Made by a program: the position numbers and the translations under genes. Below, one piece after another: positions 1 through 8,717 of a DNA stretch of 56,850 bases. This stretch comes from Thermococcus sp. (GTDB taxonomy: Archaea > Methanobacteriota_B > Thermococci > Thermococcales > Thermococcaceae). The notes beneath the pieces were generated by a model, which saw nothing but the letters and a program-made list of their open reading frames with translations, ran no database searches and was not told the DNA's origin. How positions within the stretch are numbered: the first letter of the stretch is position 1; each line of letters starts with the position of its first letter. The DNA lies in contig NZ_JALSLB010000036.1 of the NCBI RefSeq assembly GCF_026988555.1, forward strand, positions 1-56,850, read 5' to 3'.

Positions 1-29
1 CTACTGATTTATTTACCTGCCTTATTTAG

Positions 30-1338
30 GTTTCAATTCTCCTAGAGTCTTATTGCAACAGCAAGATGGCAAGTTATACACTAAGAGATGTACTATGTTT
101 CAATTCTCCTAGAGTCTTATTGCAACTTTCTTCAACAGTTGTTGATTGGGCTGACTGGTAAGAGTTTCAATTCTCCTAGAGTCTTATTGCAACATAAAAA
201 ATCTCTCGGGATAAAAATTTTTGATGGTACTGTTTCAATTCTCCTAGAGTCTTATTGCAACACTTTCCAAGCTGGTAAATAATCATATAATCGTTGCGTT
301 TCAATTCTCCTAGAGTCTTATTGCAACTAGAAGAGCAGGGAGAGGATGAAGAATGAAGCTAATGTTTCAATTCTCCTAGAGTCTTATTGCAACAGGAGCA
401 AGACAGGCGAGAGACATCATAAAGCTTATGTTTCAATTCTCCTAGAGTCTTATTGCAACGAGAGCCTACAGCTAATTACTACGTTGAGTGTTGTGAGTTT
501 CAATTCTCCTAGAGTCTTATTGCAACGAGGCTTAGGAGCGGGCTAAGGTTCTGTAAACTGAACATCGTTTCAATTCTCCTAGAGTCTTATTGCAACCGTA
601 TGCTCTTATCTCCACTCTCATTGTTGCAGTAGGTTTCAATTCTCCTAGAGTCTTATTGCAACGAGGAAGTTCAGGACTATCGCAACCATGACAAAGCCGT
701 TTCAATTCTCCTAGAGTCTTATTGCAACCTGAGTAACTCTAAAGTCTTTGAGCACAAAGTACTTCTCGTTTCAATTCTCCTAGAGTCTTATTGCAACCCC
801 CAACCCTAACCGGCTTGAGTGTTTTTACTCAAAAAGGTTTCAATTCTCCTAGAGTCTTATTGCAACGGTGTTTGAAGTGGGAGTAACCGACACTATAAAT
901 AGTTTCAATTCTCCTAGAGTCTTATTGCAACCTATATCTAACGCATATAATGCCCCAATTTCCCTGAGGTTTCAATTCTCCTAGAGTCTTATTGCAACCA
1001 ATCACCTCCAAAGCCGAACAGGGAGAAACGACGCTTGTTTCAATTCTCCTAGAGTCTTATTGCAACCTGTTGAAACGCTGCAGGGTGATGGTTTCGTTGT
1101 TCGTTGTTTCAATTCTCCTAGAGTCTTATTGCAACTTGTGGGGTCGTATGAATACGGGCTGTAGAACAAGACGGTTTCAATTCTCCTAGAGTCTTATTGC
1201 AACCTGAGGAAATGAGAAAAATCATTGCCCGGGAAGAAGAGGTTTCAATTCTCCTAGAGTCTTATTGCAACTTGACGTGCATTATCTTGTTCGCGTGCAG
1301 GCGCGTGGGTTTCAATTCTCCTAGAGTCTTATTGCAAC
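30..1338 (-). CRISPR. CRISPR array, 20 identical 30-bp repeats, 19 complete spacers
   Basis: Twenty copies of a 30-bp repeat that begins GTTTCAATTCTC and ends GTCTTATTGCAAC on the plus strand occur at 30, 97, 164, 232, 298, 364, 430, 497, 567, 633, 699, 768, 837, 902, 969, 1037, 1106, 1174, 1242 and 1309. All look identical. Spacers are 35-40 bp. Read on the minus strand the repeat ends in ATTGAAAC, the 8-nt 5' tag of Thermococcales crRNAs, so the array is transcribed right to left and the leader is to the right of 1338. The 29 bases before the first repeat may be a further spacer cut by the window edge. No cas gene lies in the window, so the array must use Cas proteins encoded elsewhere. Short open frames through the array are artefacts of the repeat. 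Confidence 0.98.
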
Positions 1339-1793
1339 AGGGCGAAATTTTGGCCCGTTTGCCCTGTAAAGTCCTAAGAACGTTCCAATATTTAAATCTT
1401 TCTGGAAATCCCTCCAAAGGAAGTTCCCAGGGGGCTCGAAAATAAGCCATTAAATAACTCGAACATTGAAAACACGAAAGCGGAAAAGCCCGAACTGCTG
1501 ATGAGCAAAAGCATACACACGATTTCCGGGTCTCAGATAATGCAGAAAACGACAAATAGAAACAGACAAAGGCACCAATGGTAAAAGGAAACGATTTTAA
1601 CAGTATTTAAGCAGAACCAATTTATTAAACGGCCCTGTTCCAAACCCCGAAGAAAATTCGTTACATTAGTTCAAATTAGTGCGCCAGGAAGTTACAATCA
1701 AAAAACCAGTAAAATCGACCCCTCCAAAGCAGGAGGGAGACCTAAACCTACAACCGGACCTGAACAGAACCCCAAAACAAAAAACAAGGAACC
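1339..1793 (-). promoter_or_regulatory. CRISPR leader with array promoter; no gene seen
   Basis: This 455-bp gap separates the array from maf and contains no convincing gene. On the minus strand a purine-rich BRE-like stretch followed by ATTTAAATAT (complement of 1388-1397) makes a good archaeal promoter. It predicts a start about 25 nt downstream, near 1366, so the transcript enters the first repeat after roughly 28 nt. An inverted repeat ACAGGGC (1337-1343) / GCCCTGT (1361-1367) spans this short 5' leader and the leader-repeat junction. Placement and orientation agree with the repeat polarity. Promoter position is inferred from sequence only. Confidence 0.75.
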
Positions 1794-2354
1794 TTAATGT
1801 GATAGGACCTCAAATCCCAGCTCCCCCAGCTTCCAGATTATCTCAATGGGGAACCCGACGACGTTGTAGTAGTCCCCGCGGATCCACTCGACGAAGAGGG
1901 CCGCCTTCCCCTGTATGCCGTAGGCCCCGGCCTTGTCCATAGGCTCGCCGGTGTCGATGTACGCCCAGATGATGTCGTCGTCCAGCTCGCGGAACTTGAC
2001 CTCCGTAACGGCAACCCCCGAAATCTCCCGGCCCTCATGGATTATGCAGTAGCCCGTTGTGACCCTGTGGACCCTCCCGCTGAGGAGCCGGAGCATCTCG
2101 AAGGCCTCCTCTCTGCTCCAGGGTTTGCCGAGGATGTGGCCGTCTATGCTGACGACGGTGTCGGCACCGATAACGGTTCCGCCCACGCGGTCGTACACCT
2201 CCCTGGCTTTCCTCCTGGCCAGCTCGAGCGTGTACTCGGCGGGGTTTTCTATGCTGCACTCCTCGCTCGCATTGCTTGGAATAACCTCGAACTCCCGTAT
2301 GAACCTGGCGAGTATCTCCCGCCGCCTCGGTGAAGCCGATGCCAGAACGAGCAT
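1794..2354 (-). CDS. maf: Maf-like nucleoside triphosphate pyrophosphatase
   Basis: Cytosolic Maf/HAM1-fold enzyme of about 186 residues that hydrolyses non-canonical or pyrimidine nucleoside triphosphates (dTTP/UTP type) to the monophosphate plus pyrophosphate, as a house-cleaning function. The N-terminal motif LASASPRR that holds the triphosphate is present right after the start, followed by the conserved GADTVVSIDG block with its acidic residue, the GKPWSREEA block, and the MDKAGAYGIQGKA signature in the C-terminal half. A longer reading begins at TTG 15 bp upstream. I chose the internal ATG because GGGGTGAGG lies directly before it at normal spacing. It is transcribed toward the CRISPR leader and is separated from it by little more than its stop. 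Substrate preference cannot be read from the sequence. Confidence 0.93.
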   Translation of the reverse strand: MLVLASASPRRREILARFIREFEVIPSNASEECSIENPAEYTLELARRKAREVYDRVGGTVIGADTVVSIDGHILGKPWSREEAFEMLRLLSGRVHRVTTGYCIIHEGREISGVAVTEVKFRELDDDIIWAYIDTGEPMDKAGAYGIQGKAALFVEWIRGDYYNVVGFPIEIIWKLGELGFEVLSH

Positions 2355-2400
2355 TTCCTCACCCCTCAAAAGTTAAAGGAAAAGTGTCCTACGGTCCTTA

Positions 2401-2455
2401 CGATGATGAGGATTTCGCTAGCTGATGTGTGATGACTACCCCCGCAACTGACCTA
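2401..2455 (+). ncRNA. C/D box guide sRNA
   Basis: A complete archaeal C/D box architecture occurs in about 50 nt: box C ATGATGA (2403-2409), a 12-nt guide, box D' CTGA (2422-2425), box C' GTGATGA (2429-2435), a 12-nt guide, box D CTGA (2448-2451). The D' guide ends ATTTCGCTAG. Its nine bases ATTTCGCTA can pair with the universally conserved 23S segment UAGCGAAAU near E. coli position 1935, so it probably directs 2'-O-methylation there. The D guide CTACCCCCGCAA has no target I can assign. A weak TATA-like TTAAAG lies at about 2374. It sits between maf and the next gene, antisense to neither body, and ends at the stop codon of the convergent gene. Confidence 0.8.
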
Positions 2456-2821
2456 GGCGAGGCACTCCTCTATCACCCTCACTATACAATCAACGTCCCT
2501 CTCAAACTCAAGGATCGAACCGCGGTTTCCCTCTATCGACGGGCAGTTCTCCGCGATTTTCCTCAGTTTGATGTGGACGGTTCCCTTTTTCCCGTCCTTC
2601 TCAATGATGTACTTCCTGTAGAGGACGTCGCACTCATCACCATCCAGCTCCTCAACACTTGCCTTAAAGTTCGCCCTGATGAACCTATCAATGCCATCCA
2701 CTGCCTCCATGGCTATATCGTAGCTTCTGTCTTCAATGACGATTGGAACGCAGATGTGCTCCATAGTGTGCTTGTCAAAGCGGTGAAAGCTCTCGGGGAT
2801 TATGACGACATCGTACCTCAT
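2453..2821 (-). CDS. Hypothetical protein, small soluble
   Basis: A 122-residue soluble protein with no signal peptide or membrane segment that I do not recognise. It is rich in acidic and basic residues and alternates strands and helices in a pattern like a small alpha/beta domain (RYDVVIIPESFHRF at the start, then VPIVIEDRSYDIAMEAV, later KYIIEKDGKKGTVHIKLRKI). A GTG three codons upstream is possible, but the ATG at 2821 has GGTGGTG at the right distance and is preferred. The stop codon abuts the D box of the guide RNA on the other strand. It probably belongs to a Thermococcales-restricted family. No function is proposed. Confidence 0.65.
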   Translation of the reverse strand: MRYDVVIIPESFHRFDKHTMEHICVPIVIEDRSYDIAMEAVDGIDRFIRANFKASVEELDGDECDVLYRKYIIEKDGKKGTVHIKLRKIAENCPSIEGNRGSILEFERDVDCIVRVIEECLA

Positions 2822-2867
2822 GAACACCACCGAAGATGGAAAGGGAGTTAGGGTTTAAAAGTCTGTC

Positions 2868-3056
2868 TCAACCGGACTGGGGCTTTCCAAAGTTCTTCTG
2901 AAGGAATTTGACTGTCAGGTAAACGAAGGCACTCAGCCACAGGAGGTCTCCAATTAGAAACGCTAAGGTGTGTCCTGAAACTAAAACGCCAAGGAGATAC
3001 GAGAGCAGTCCACCTATGAACAGGGCCCAGAAGAGCCCATCATCCCAGAGCTCCAT
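2868..3056 (-). CDS. Small membrane protein, two TM segments
   Basis: A 62-residue protein with two hydrophobic segments (about residues 8-28, LFWALFIGGLLSYLLGVLVSG, and 30-50, LAFLIGDLLWLSAFVYLTV) and a short basic C-terminal tail (KFLQKNFGKPQSG). It is therefore probably a small integral membrane hairpin with a cytosolic tail. GGGGGATGG precedes the ATG at suitable spacing. It lies between two other minus-strand genes, about 50 bp downstream of the PIN-ATPase gene, so it may be cotranscribed with it. Function unknown. Confidence 0.6.
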   Translation of the reverse strand: MELWDDGLFWALFIGGLLSYLLGVLVSGHTLAFLIGDLLWLSAFVYLTVKFLQKNFGKPQSG

Positions 3057-3108
3057 AATGCCATCCCCCGTGCAGTTGTAGGGAGATCATAAAGAGAAGT
3101 TAAAAGGT

Positions 3109-4917
3109 TTACGTACTGGCCCAGATGGGTATCCCTGCTTCTATGAGTCTTTTCAGCTCTTTTCCTATGGGCGTGCTCTTGCTCACCTTCACGAGACCCT
3201 TCTTGCTGGGCGTTGCGGTGAAGACATACTGCTCACCGCCGTAGAACTTGAGCGGCCTCTTCGCGTAGTCCGGCGAGACGTGGAAGACTATGGTTTTCTT
3301 CTTCTCCTCGACCTCAACCGGTATCTTCTCCTTTGGCTTCTCTGCCTCGCGCTCGGCGAAGCTTTTGACGTCGATGCTTATGCCGATTCTCTTCTCCAGT
3401 TCGGTAATTCTCTTGCCCTTCTTGCCGATTATTGCAGGGATATCGAACTCGTCCGCGTAGACTATCGCCTTGTGCGGGCTGACTACCTCCACCTCGGCGT
3501 AGACATCGGGCAGGAACTTCTTTATCTCCTGCTTGAGTCGCCTCTCCGCTAGTTTAAATGCCGGGGATTTCTCCTCCCTTCTGACCGGGACGATGCTGAC
3601 CTCTTCGCCGTAGGTGTATATCTCGTACTCCAGCTCGCCGGTCTCGAAATCGCGAACCTCTATCACGGGCCTGGCCAGGTCCTCCTCCTTCATGCCACTG
3701 GGCACCTTGACAAGGTACTCGAGCGTCAGGACCTTCGAAACGCGGCCCGCCTTTATGAAGATGACGGTATCGGTTATCTGCGGTATCATTCCGAGCTCCA
3801 CCCTTCCGATGAAGCGCTGGATAGCGTCTATCGGCTTCGTCGCGTGAACAACTCCGACCATACCAACCCCCGCGAGCCTCAAATCGGCATATATCTTGAA
3901 GTCGCTGGTTTTTCTCATCTCGTCGAATATCGTGTAGTCCGGTCTGACGAGGAGCAGTATGTCGCCGGTGAGCTCCATCCTGCCGTTCAAAGCGGTGTAC
4001 TGGGTTATCTCCTCGCCCACCTGCAGGTCCCTCGGCTTCTCCATCGTCTTGACGACCCTACCCATCCCTGCGTACCACTCGGCCAAGGCCTGGGCGAAGG
4101 TTGTCTTGCCCTCACCCGGTGCTCCCGCTATAAGGATGCCCTCCGCTTTGTCTTTCAGCCTCTCAAGGAGCTTCTCGCTCAGCTCGTAGTCCTCTATGTT
4201 CAGCTTTTTAACAGGTCTGACTGCGGTTATCTCGATTCTGTCCGCGAAGGGTGGCTTGGCGATGACTATGCGGTAGTTCCTGAGCTGGACAACCGTCGCC
4301 CCCGGTTCGTCGAGTTCGATGAAAGACTCTGGGTCTCGCTTCGCTCGCTCAACGATGTCATCCGCTATCTCGTGTAACTCTTCATCCATGAGGGATTCCT
4401 TTCGTATTGTAACGAGTTGCCACTCCCCGGGTTTCCCCTTCTTGGCAACGGGAGGCATCCCTCCCTTCAGGTGAACGCTCATAGTGGTCTCGTCGAAGAA
4501 GTCCTCCAGTTTGTGGCGTAGCTCCCTTTTTGCGTAGAGGTACACCACGTCGATGCCCTTTGCGATGGCGACGTCCCTTTGGACCCTGTCCCCGGTTATC
4601 AGTGTGGCACCGAGAGCCTGGGCGACTTCCCTAACCATGTGATCGATCTCACCTGCTTTTGCACGTCGTATCTGCCATAGCTCCGGCCTCCCACCGTAGA
4701 ACTCGAGGGTTAACTCTCCTCTCTCGGCCATATCACGGAGCTTTTTGAGCTCTTCAAGGCCGGTGTGGCCTATAGCCTTTCCCTCATTTGCCTGATGCTC
4801 GATCTCGGCGACAACCGACTCGGGGATGACAACCTTAGCTTCCTCCCCGAGTGCTGAGAGGAACTGTGTAAGCCTCCCGTCAACTATAACGCTCGTGTCA
4901 GCGACAAAAACTTTCAT
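3109..4917 (-). CDS. PIN domain - ATPase - KH domain protein
   Basis: A 602-residue cytosolic protein of the conserved archaeal PINc-ATPase family. Residues 1-130 are a PIN nuclease-like domain with acidic residues D7, E38/E40, D92 and D110. The central part is a PilT/VirB11-type P-loop ATPase with Walker A GAPGEGKT at 265-272 and an acidic Walker B-like region (TIFDEM). The C-terminal part holds a KH RNA-binding domain with the GxxG loop GKKG at 498-501. The combination suggests an ATP-driven RNA-binding or RNA-processing factor. The exact substrate is not established for the family. A longer frame extends 75 bp upstream, but the ATG at 4917 follows GGGGTGAG at good spacing and begins directly with the PIN motif, so I use it. 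It is divergent from minD. Confidence 0.9.
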   Translation of the reverse strand: MKVFVADTSVIVDGRLTQFLSALGEEAKVVIPESVVAEIEHQANEGKAIGHTGLEELKKLRDMAERGELTLEFYGGRPELWQIRRAKAGEIDHMVREVAQALGATLITGDRVQRDVAIAKGIDVVYLYAKRELRHKLEDFFDETTMSVHLKGGMPPVAKKGKPGEWQLVTIRKESLMDEELHEIADDIVERAKRDPESFIELDEPGATVVQLRNYRIVIAKPPFADRIEITAVRPVKKLNIEDYELSEKLLERLKDKAEGILIAGAPGEGKTTFAQALAEWYAGMGRVVKTMEKPRDLQVGEEITQYTALNGRMELTGDILLLVRPDYTIFDEMRKTSDFKIYADLRLAGVGMVGVVHATKPIDAIQRFIGRVELGMIPQITDTVIFIKAGRVSKVLTLEYLVKVPSGMKEEDLARPVIEVRDFETGELEYEIYTYGEEVSIVPVRREEKSPAFKLAERRLKQEIKKFLPDVYAEVEVVSPHKAIVYADEFDIPAIIGKKGKRITELEKRIGISIDVKSFAEREAEKPKEKIPVEVEEKKKTIVFHVSPDYAKRPLKFYGGEQYVFTATPSKKGLVKVSKSTPIGKELKRLIEAGIPIWAST

Positions 4918-5012
4918 CTCTCTCACCCCAGAAATATGAATTTCTCTGTCCTCTGGGAACTCTTTAACTAAAGGTTCATAAAGGTTTAGCAAGATATGGG
5001 TACGGTGGGAAA

Positions 5013-5759
5013 ATGGGGCGTCTTATATCCATTGCTTCCGGCAAGGGAGGCACCGGGAAAACCACCACTACCGCTAACCTCTCAATAGCCCTGGGCAAGA
5101 TGGGGTTCAAGGTTCTGGCGATTGATGCTGACTTAACCATGGCCAACCTCAGTCTTGTGATGGGTATAGACGATGCCAGCATAACTATTCATGATGTACT
5201 GGCTGGTAGGGCTGAGATAACCGATTCGATATACGCTACAGCTTTTGAAAACGTCCACTTGATCCCGGCCGCGATCGACTGGGAGCACGTCATCAGGGCG
5301 GACCCCAGAAAGCTCCCTGAGAACATAAAGAAGCTCAAGGCCCAGTTTGACTTCGTTCTGATCGACTGTCCCGCGGGCCTTCAGATGGACGCTATGAACG
5401 CGATGCTGAGTGGTGATGAGGTTCTCTTGGTCACGAACCCGGAGATCTCGTGCATAACCGACACGATGAAGGTTGGTATAGTCCTCAAAAAGGCGGGTTT
5501 GGTTATCTTGGGTTTCGTACTCAATCGTTACGGGAGGAGTGACAACGATATCCCCCCCGACGTGGCGGAGGAGGTGATGGAGGTTCCGCTACTTGCGGTT
5601 ATTCCAGAGGATCCCTCGGTCAGGGAGGCCACCCTGGAGGGCGTCCCGGTCGTGGAGTACAGGCCCACCTCCAAGGGCGCGGAGGCCTACATGGACTTGG
5701 CTAAGGAAGTGGCCAGGATCTCCGGCCTTAAGGCAAAAGTTCTGGGGGGCGCCTATTAG
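5013..5759 (+). CDS. minD: MinD/ParA-family ATPase
   Basis: A 248-residue SIMIBI-class ATPase. The deviant Walker A motif KGGTGKTT occupies residues 11-18, with the characteristic extra lysine. IDADLTMANL (switch I region) and DCPAGL (switch II / Walker B) follow, then the TNPEISCITDTMKV and NRYGRSDNDIP segments typical of MinD. It probably cycles between membrane or partner binding and the cytosol to position another protein. Archaea have several MinD paralogues and the partner of this one is unknown. There is no MinE or obvious membrane-targeting helix nearby. GGTGGGAAA lies just before the ATG. The promoter must lie in the roughly 95-bp region shared with the divergent PIN-ATPase gene. Confidence 0.9.
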   Translation: MGRLISIASGKGGTGKTTTTANLSIALGKMGFKVLAIDADLTMANLSLVMGIDDASITIHDVLAGRAEITDSIYATAFENVHLIPAAIDWEHVIRADPRKLPENIKKLKAQFDFVLIDCPAGLQMDAMNAMLSGDEVLLVTNPEISCITDTMKVGIVLKKAGLVILGFVLNRYGRSDNDIPPDVAEEVMEVPLLAVIPEDPSVREATLEGVPVVEYRPTSKGAEAYMDLAKEVARISGLKAKVLGGAY

Positions 5760-5896
5760 ACCCCCCCAGCGCTGATTCATTTGTATCTCCACTTTTTCAG
5801 TCTTCTTTCATGTGAGTGTCCCTTTTTTGAAAACGTTTTCATGGAGGAACGGGCAAGGCTTTTCTGTTGGGTTGCCAAGTTTGAGGGGGATAAACC

Positions 5897-7339
5897 ATGT
5901 GTCTGGTGGCAGGGGGAATCGGTGAGGGCATCCGGGGAAAGTTCATCGCGATGATCAACGCCGGAAAGCACAGGGGAGGGGATAGCTTCGGTGTTTGGAC
6001 CGACGGCGGTGTCCTCAAAAGTGAGGACTTCTCCGAGGTTGGTGAGATACCCGACGGTAGTATAGGGCTTCTTCAGTGCAGGCTTGCAATGACGGGTTCC
6101 AAGGAGTTTATGCAGCCTTTTTTCAATCGTCTGGTTCTCGTGCACAACGGGGAGGTATACAATCACCGTCCCCTACGGTCTTGGTTAATGGGCAGAGAGG
6201 TCTCGTTTGAGAGTGATGTTGACAGCGAGGTCATACTTCGCCTTATCGAGTACCTGCTGGAGAACGGGTTGGGAATCGAGTCCGCGATAAGGAAATCTAT
6301 GGGGCTCCTGGATGGGGACTACGCTGTGGGGCTGAGCGACGGGAGGGACATCTATCTCTTCCGGGATCCCCTCGGCATAAGGCCCCTCTATTACTCCCGG
6401 GGAGGTTTCTTTGCCTCGGAGAAGAAGGTTCTCTGGGCCATTGGGGAGGAAGCCATAGCCGTTCGGCCTGGAGAAGTTGTGAGGATATCCCGAACGGGGG
6501 TCGAAAGGAGAAAGGTGTTTGAACTGAGAGCGGTTGGGAAAACCTACCCCAGCATAGAGAGGGCTGAGCTGGCCCTTGTAAAAACCATTGAACCTTCGGT
6601 TAAGGGGAGGGTAGGCAGAAAAACGGGTGTCCTCTTCTCCGGGGGGTTGGATAGTTCGGTAGTTGCGCTACTGGCGTCGAAATACTCCGATGTTGTCCTG
6701 TACACCGCGGGGGTGGAGGAGAGCCCGGACGTGACGTGGGCCCGCAGGGTCAGTGACGCCCTTGGACTTCCGCTTAGGGAACGCCTCTTCGACGAAGAAG
6801 ACGTCAAAGAAGCTGTTGAAAGGGTGATCTTCGCCATTGAAGAACCCAGCGCGATGAACCTTGCCATAGGTCTTCCCCTGTACTTCGCCACAAAGCTCGC
6901 CAGTGCTGATGGGGTTAAGGTGCTCCTCAGCGGCGGCGGTGCAGACGAGCTCTTCGGTGGCTACGCCAAGTACGTTGGGGACCCCAGCCTGATGGAGGAG
7001 GATCTGCGGAACTTGAGTGAGAGGAACCTTGCCAGGGACGATAAGATCACCATGTTGAACGGTGTTGAGGGCCGCTTCCCGTTCCTCTCCCTGCCCGTTG
7101 TGCAGACCGCGCTGAAAACGCCCCTTGAGTTTAAGATACGCGGTGACACCCGAAAGCTCATCCTCCGCAGAACCGCCCTCCGGCTGGGCCTTCCAGAATG
7201 GGTGGTGAAACGGGAAAAAAAGGCGGCCCAGTACGGAAGCGGGGCCCAGAAAATCCTGGGAAGGCTCGCCAAGAGGAGGGGTCTGAGACTCCACGAATAC
7301 GCGGAATACCTTTTCAATGGGGTTTTTAAACGGGGGTGA
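5897..7339 (+). CDS. asnB: Asparagine synthetase (glutamine-hydrolysing), AsnB type
   Basis: A 480-residue two-domain enzyme. The N-terminal class II glutamine amidotransferase domain begins with the nucleophile Cys2 after Met removal, followed by the KHRGGDS, NGEVYNH and DPLGIRPLYY motifs. The C-terminal ATP-pyrophosphatase domain has the PP-loop SGGLDSS at 248-254 and LSGGGADELFGGY further on. It makes asparagine from aspartate, glutamine and ATP, with ammonia channelled between the domains. It is shorter than the roughly 550-residue bacterial AsnB, as usual in archaea. GAGGGGGATAAACC precedes the ATG, and this start is forced by the need for Cys at position 2. The 137-bp gap upstream shows no gene. 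Related enzymes amidating other substrates cannot be fully excluded. Confidence 0.88.
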   Translation: MCLVAGGIGEGIRGKFIAMINAGKHRGGDSFGVWTDGGVLKSEDFSEVGEIPDGSIGLLQCRLAMTGSKEFMQPFFNRLVLVHNGEVYNHRPLRSWLMGREVSFESDVDSEVILRLIEYLLENGLGIESAIRKSMGLLDGDYAVGLSDGRDIYLFRDPLGIRPLYYSRGGFFASEKKVLWAIGEEAIAVRPGEVVRISRTGVERRKVFELRAVGKTYPSIERAELALVKTIEPSVKGRVGRKTGVLFSGGLDSSVVALLASKYSDVVLYTAGVEESPDVTWARRVSDALGLPLRERLFDEEDVKEAVERVIFAIEEPSAMNLAIGLPLYFATKLASADGVKVLLSGGGADELFGGYAKYVGDPSLMEEDLRNLSERNLARDDKITMLNGVEGRFPFLSLPVVQTALKTPLEFKIRGDTRKLILRRTALRLGLPEWVVKREKKAAQYGSGAQKILGRLAKRRGLRLHEYAEYLFNGVFKRG

Positions 7340-7471
7340 ACGGTTCTAAACGTTCCTTAAACTTCCGCCCCTTCACCGCGGCCGTCTTCCTCCAGTTTCA
7401 AACCTGACGGAATGGTTTCATGAAAAAGGCTTAAATATGCCGCTTTCGTTATTTTGCAGGAGGGTAGAAGT

Positions 7472-8680
7472 ATGTTAAGTGGAAAATTCGCCGCTCTCTT
7501 CCTGGTCATGTTCATCGTACTGGCCCCGCTGGCCTTTTGGCACCCAGTGAGTGCATCCGATTCAAACCTCGTAATCTTGGTGAGCGATAATGAGGCCGAC
7601 TATGCGCTGGCGAGGGGTGTAGCGACCCTCCTCGGGGCGAAGCTCGTGGTTGCTCCCTGGGGCAACTACAACGCCACTGTAAGCGCCGAAGTTCTAACGG
7701 CCGGGCCGGATAAGGTTATCATAATAGGGGGACCGGTCGCGGTCGTGAACGAGTACACGCAGGATCTGAATGATTTCGGCATTCCATACGAGCGCTTGTA
7801 CGGGGCCGATAGATACGGAACCAATCTCGCTGTTGTGGAGTATCTTAAGATGGAGTTTCCCGGTCAGCTCAGCAAGATCCAGGGTGTTGTGGTGGTCAAC
7901 GGCCATGACGTACTCGCTATGCAACACTACCTCCGTTACTACAGTGGGATGCAGCTGGGAAAGGGCTGGCTTCTTGTTTTGACCGGTCCGCAGCACATCA
8001 ACGAGACGTTGGATGTGTTTGAGATGGTCGGCCTTCCAAGGAACCTCACATACATTGCGAGTGTCAGCGAAAACTCCTTGAATCCCATGTTTCCCATTGA
8101 GCGGAAGCAACTGGAGGAATGGTTCAGTACACACTTTGGAGGGATACCCTCCGTTAGAATAGACAGAATCTCACCCGGGAGCATGGGAAGGACCTATGAG
8201 GTTTTGGTTGATGTCCAGAACAGAACCCGGCGGGCGGAGCGGTACCTCGATGGCCTGAACCTGCCGTATGCCCGAAAGAACCTGGAGAACGCCCGGAGGT
8301 ATATCTCAAGGGCGTGGGATGCCTACAACTCAGGTGATAGCACGGAGGCATACCTTCTAGCGGTTAAAGCGGCCTTTATGGCGGACTCCGTAATGCTGGA
8401 GGTCCACAGGGCCATGAACACGGTGTTCCAGGGATCTCCGAAGCTGCGCCTATCGACGAAACTCCAGTGGATGAAGGAGATCCTGGATTATCTGAAGACC
8501 CACGGCTATGATGTTAGTTCGCTGGAGGCCCTGCTCTCGCAGGCTGAGAACGCCCTGAACGCCGGGCAGTTTGAAACGGTTCTGCAGGAGCTTCATCAGA
8601 TAAAGGAAAAGATGCCGTCCAGTGTTAGGAAGGGCCACAGCCCATGGCACAGAAACGGTGGGGGCCATAGGGGACCATAA
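7472..8680 (+). CDS. Exported protein with CWB2-like domain and helical C-terminus
   Basis: A 402-residue exported protein. After a basic start, residues 4-28 form a Sec signal peptide (FAALFLVMFIVLAPLAFW ... ASA). The next 150 residues match the cell-wall-binding repeat 2 fold, with the hallmark PDKVIIIGGPVAVVNEY and YERLYGADRYGTNLAVVEYL. This domain is known from clostridial surface proteins and also occurs in archaeal exported proteins. The C-terminal half is charged and helical (repeated A-rich amphipathic helices around YLDGLNLPYARKNLENARRY and LSQAENALNAGQFETVLQEL) and ends in a His/Gly-rich tail. There is no C-terminal anchor. TATA-like TTAAATATG lies near 7430 and GGAGGG precedes the ATG. 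A longer TTG-started reading 18 bp upstream is disfavoured. It probably binds envelope glycans. Confidence 0.75.
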   Translation: MLSGKFAALFLVMFIVLAPLAFWHPVSASDSNLVILVSDNEADYALARGVATLLGAKLVVAPWGNYNATVSAEVLTAGPDKVIIIGGPVAVVNEYTQDLNDFGIPYERLYGADRYGTNLAVVEYLKMEFPGQLSKIQGVVVVNGHDVLAMQHYLRYYSGMQLGKGWLLVLTGPQHINETLDVFEMVGLPRNLTYIASVSENSLNPMFPIERKQLEEWFSTHFGGIPSVRIDRISPGSMGRTYEVLVDVQNRTRRAERYLDGLNLPYARKNLENARRYISRAWDAYNSGDSTEAYLLAVKAAFMADSVMLEVHRAMNTVFQGSPKLRLSTKLQWMKEILDYLKTHGYDVSSLEALLSQAENALNAGQFETVLQELHQIKEKMPSSVRKGHSPWHRNGGGHRGP

Positions 8681-8717
8681 CCCTTTTTAGCCCCTTTACC
8701 TACTTAGCCCGGTCAAA

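Noticed and set aside
88-1555. Several open frames of 60-97 codons within and around the CRISPR array
   Set aside because: They are translations of the repeat (VSILLESYCN or FNSPRVLLQ) and the spacers; none has a ribosome site and all are explained by the array.
1339-1793. Possible cas gene or small protein in the leader region
   Set aside because: The only open frames are short and lack ribosome sites; the region is better explained as leader and promoter of the array.
5777-6166. Open frame on the minus strand over the start of asnB
   Set aside because: It overlaps the well supported asnB start and lacks motifs and a ribosome site.
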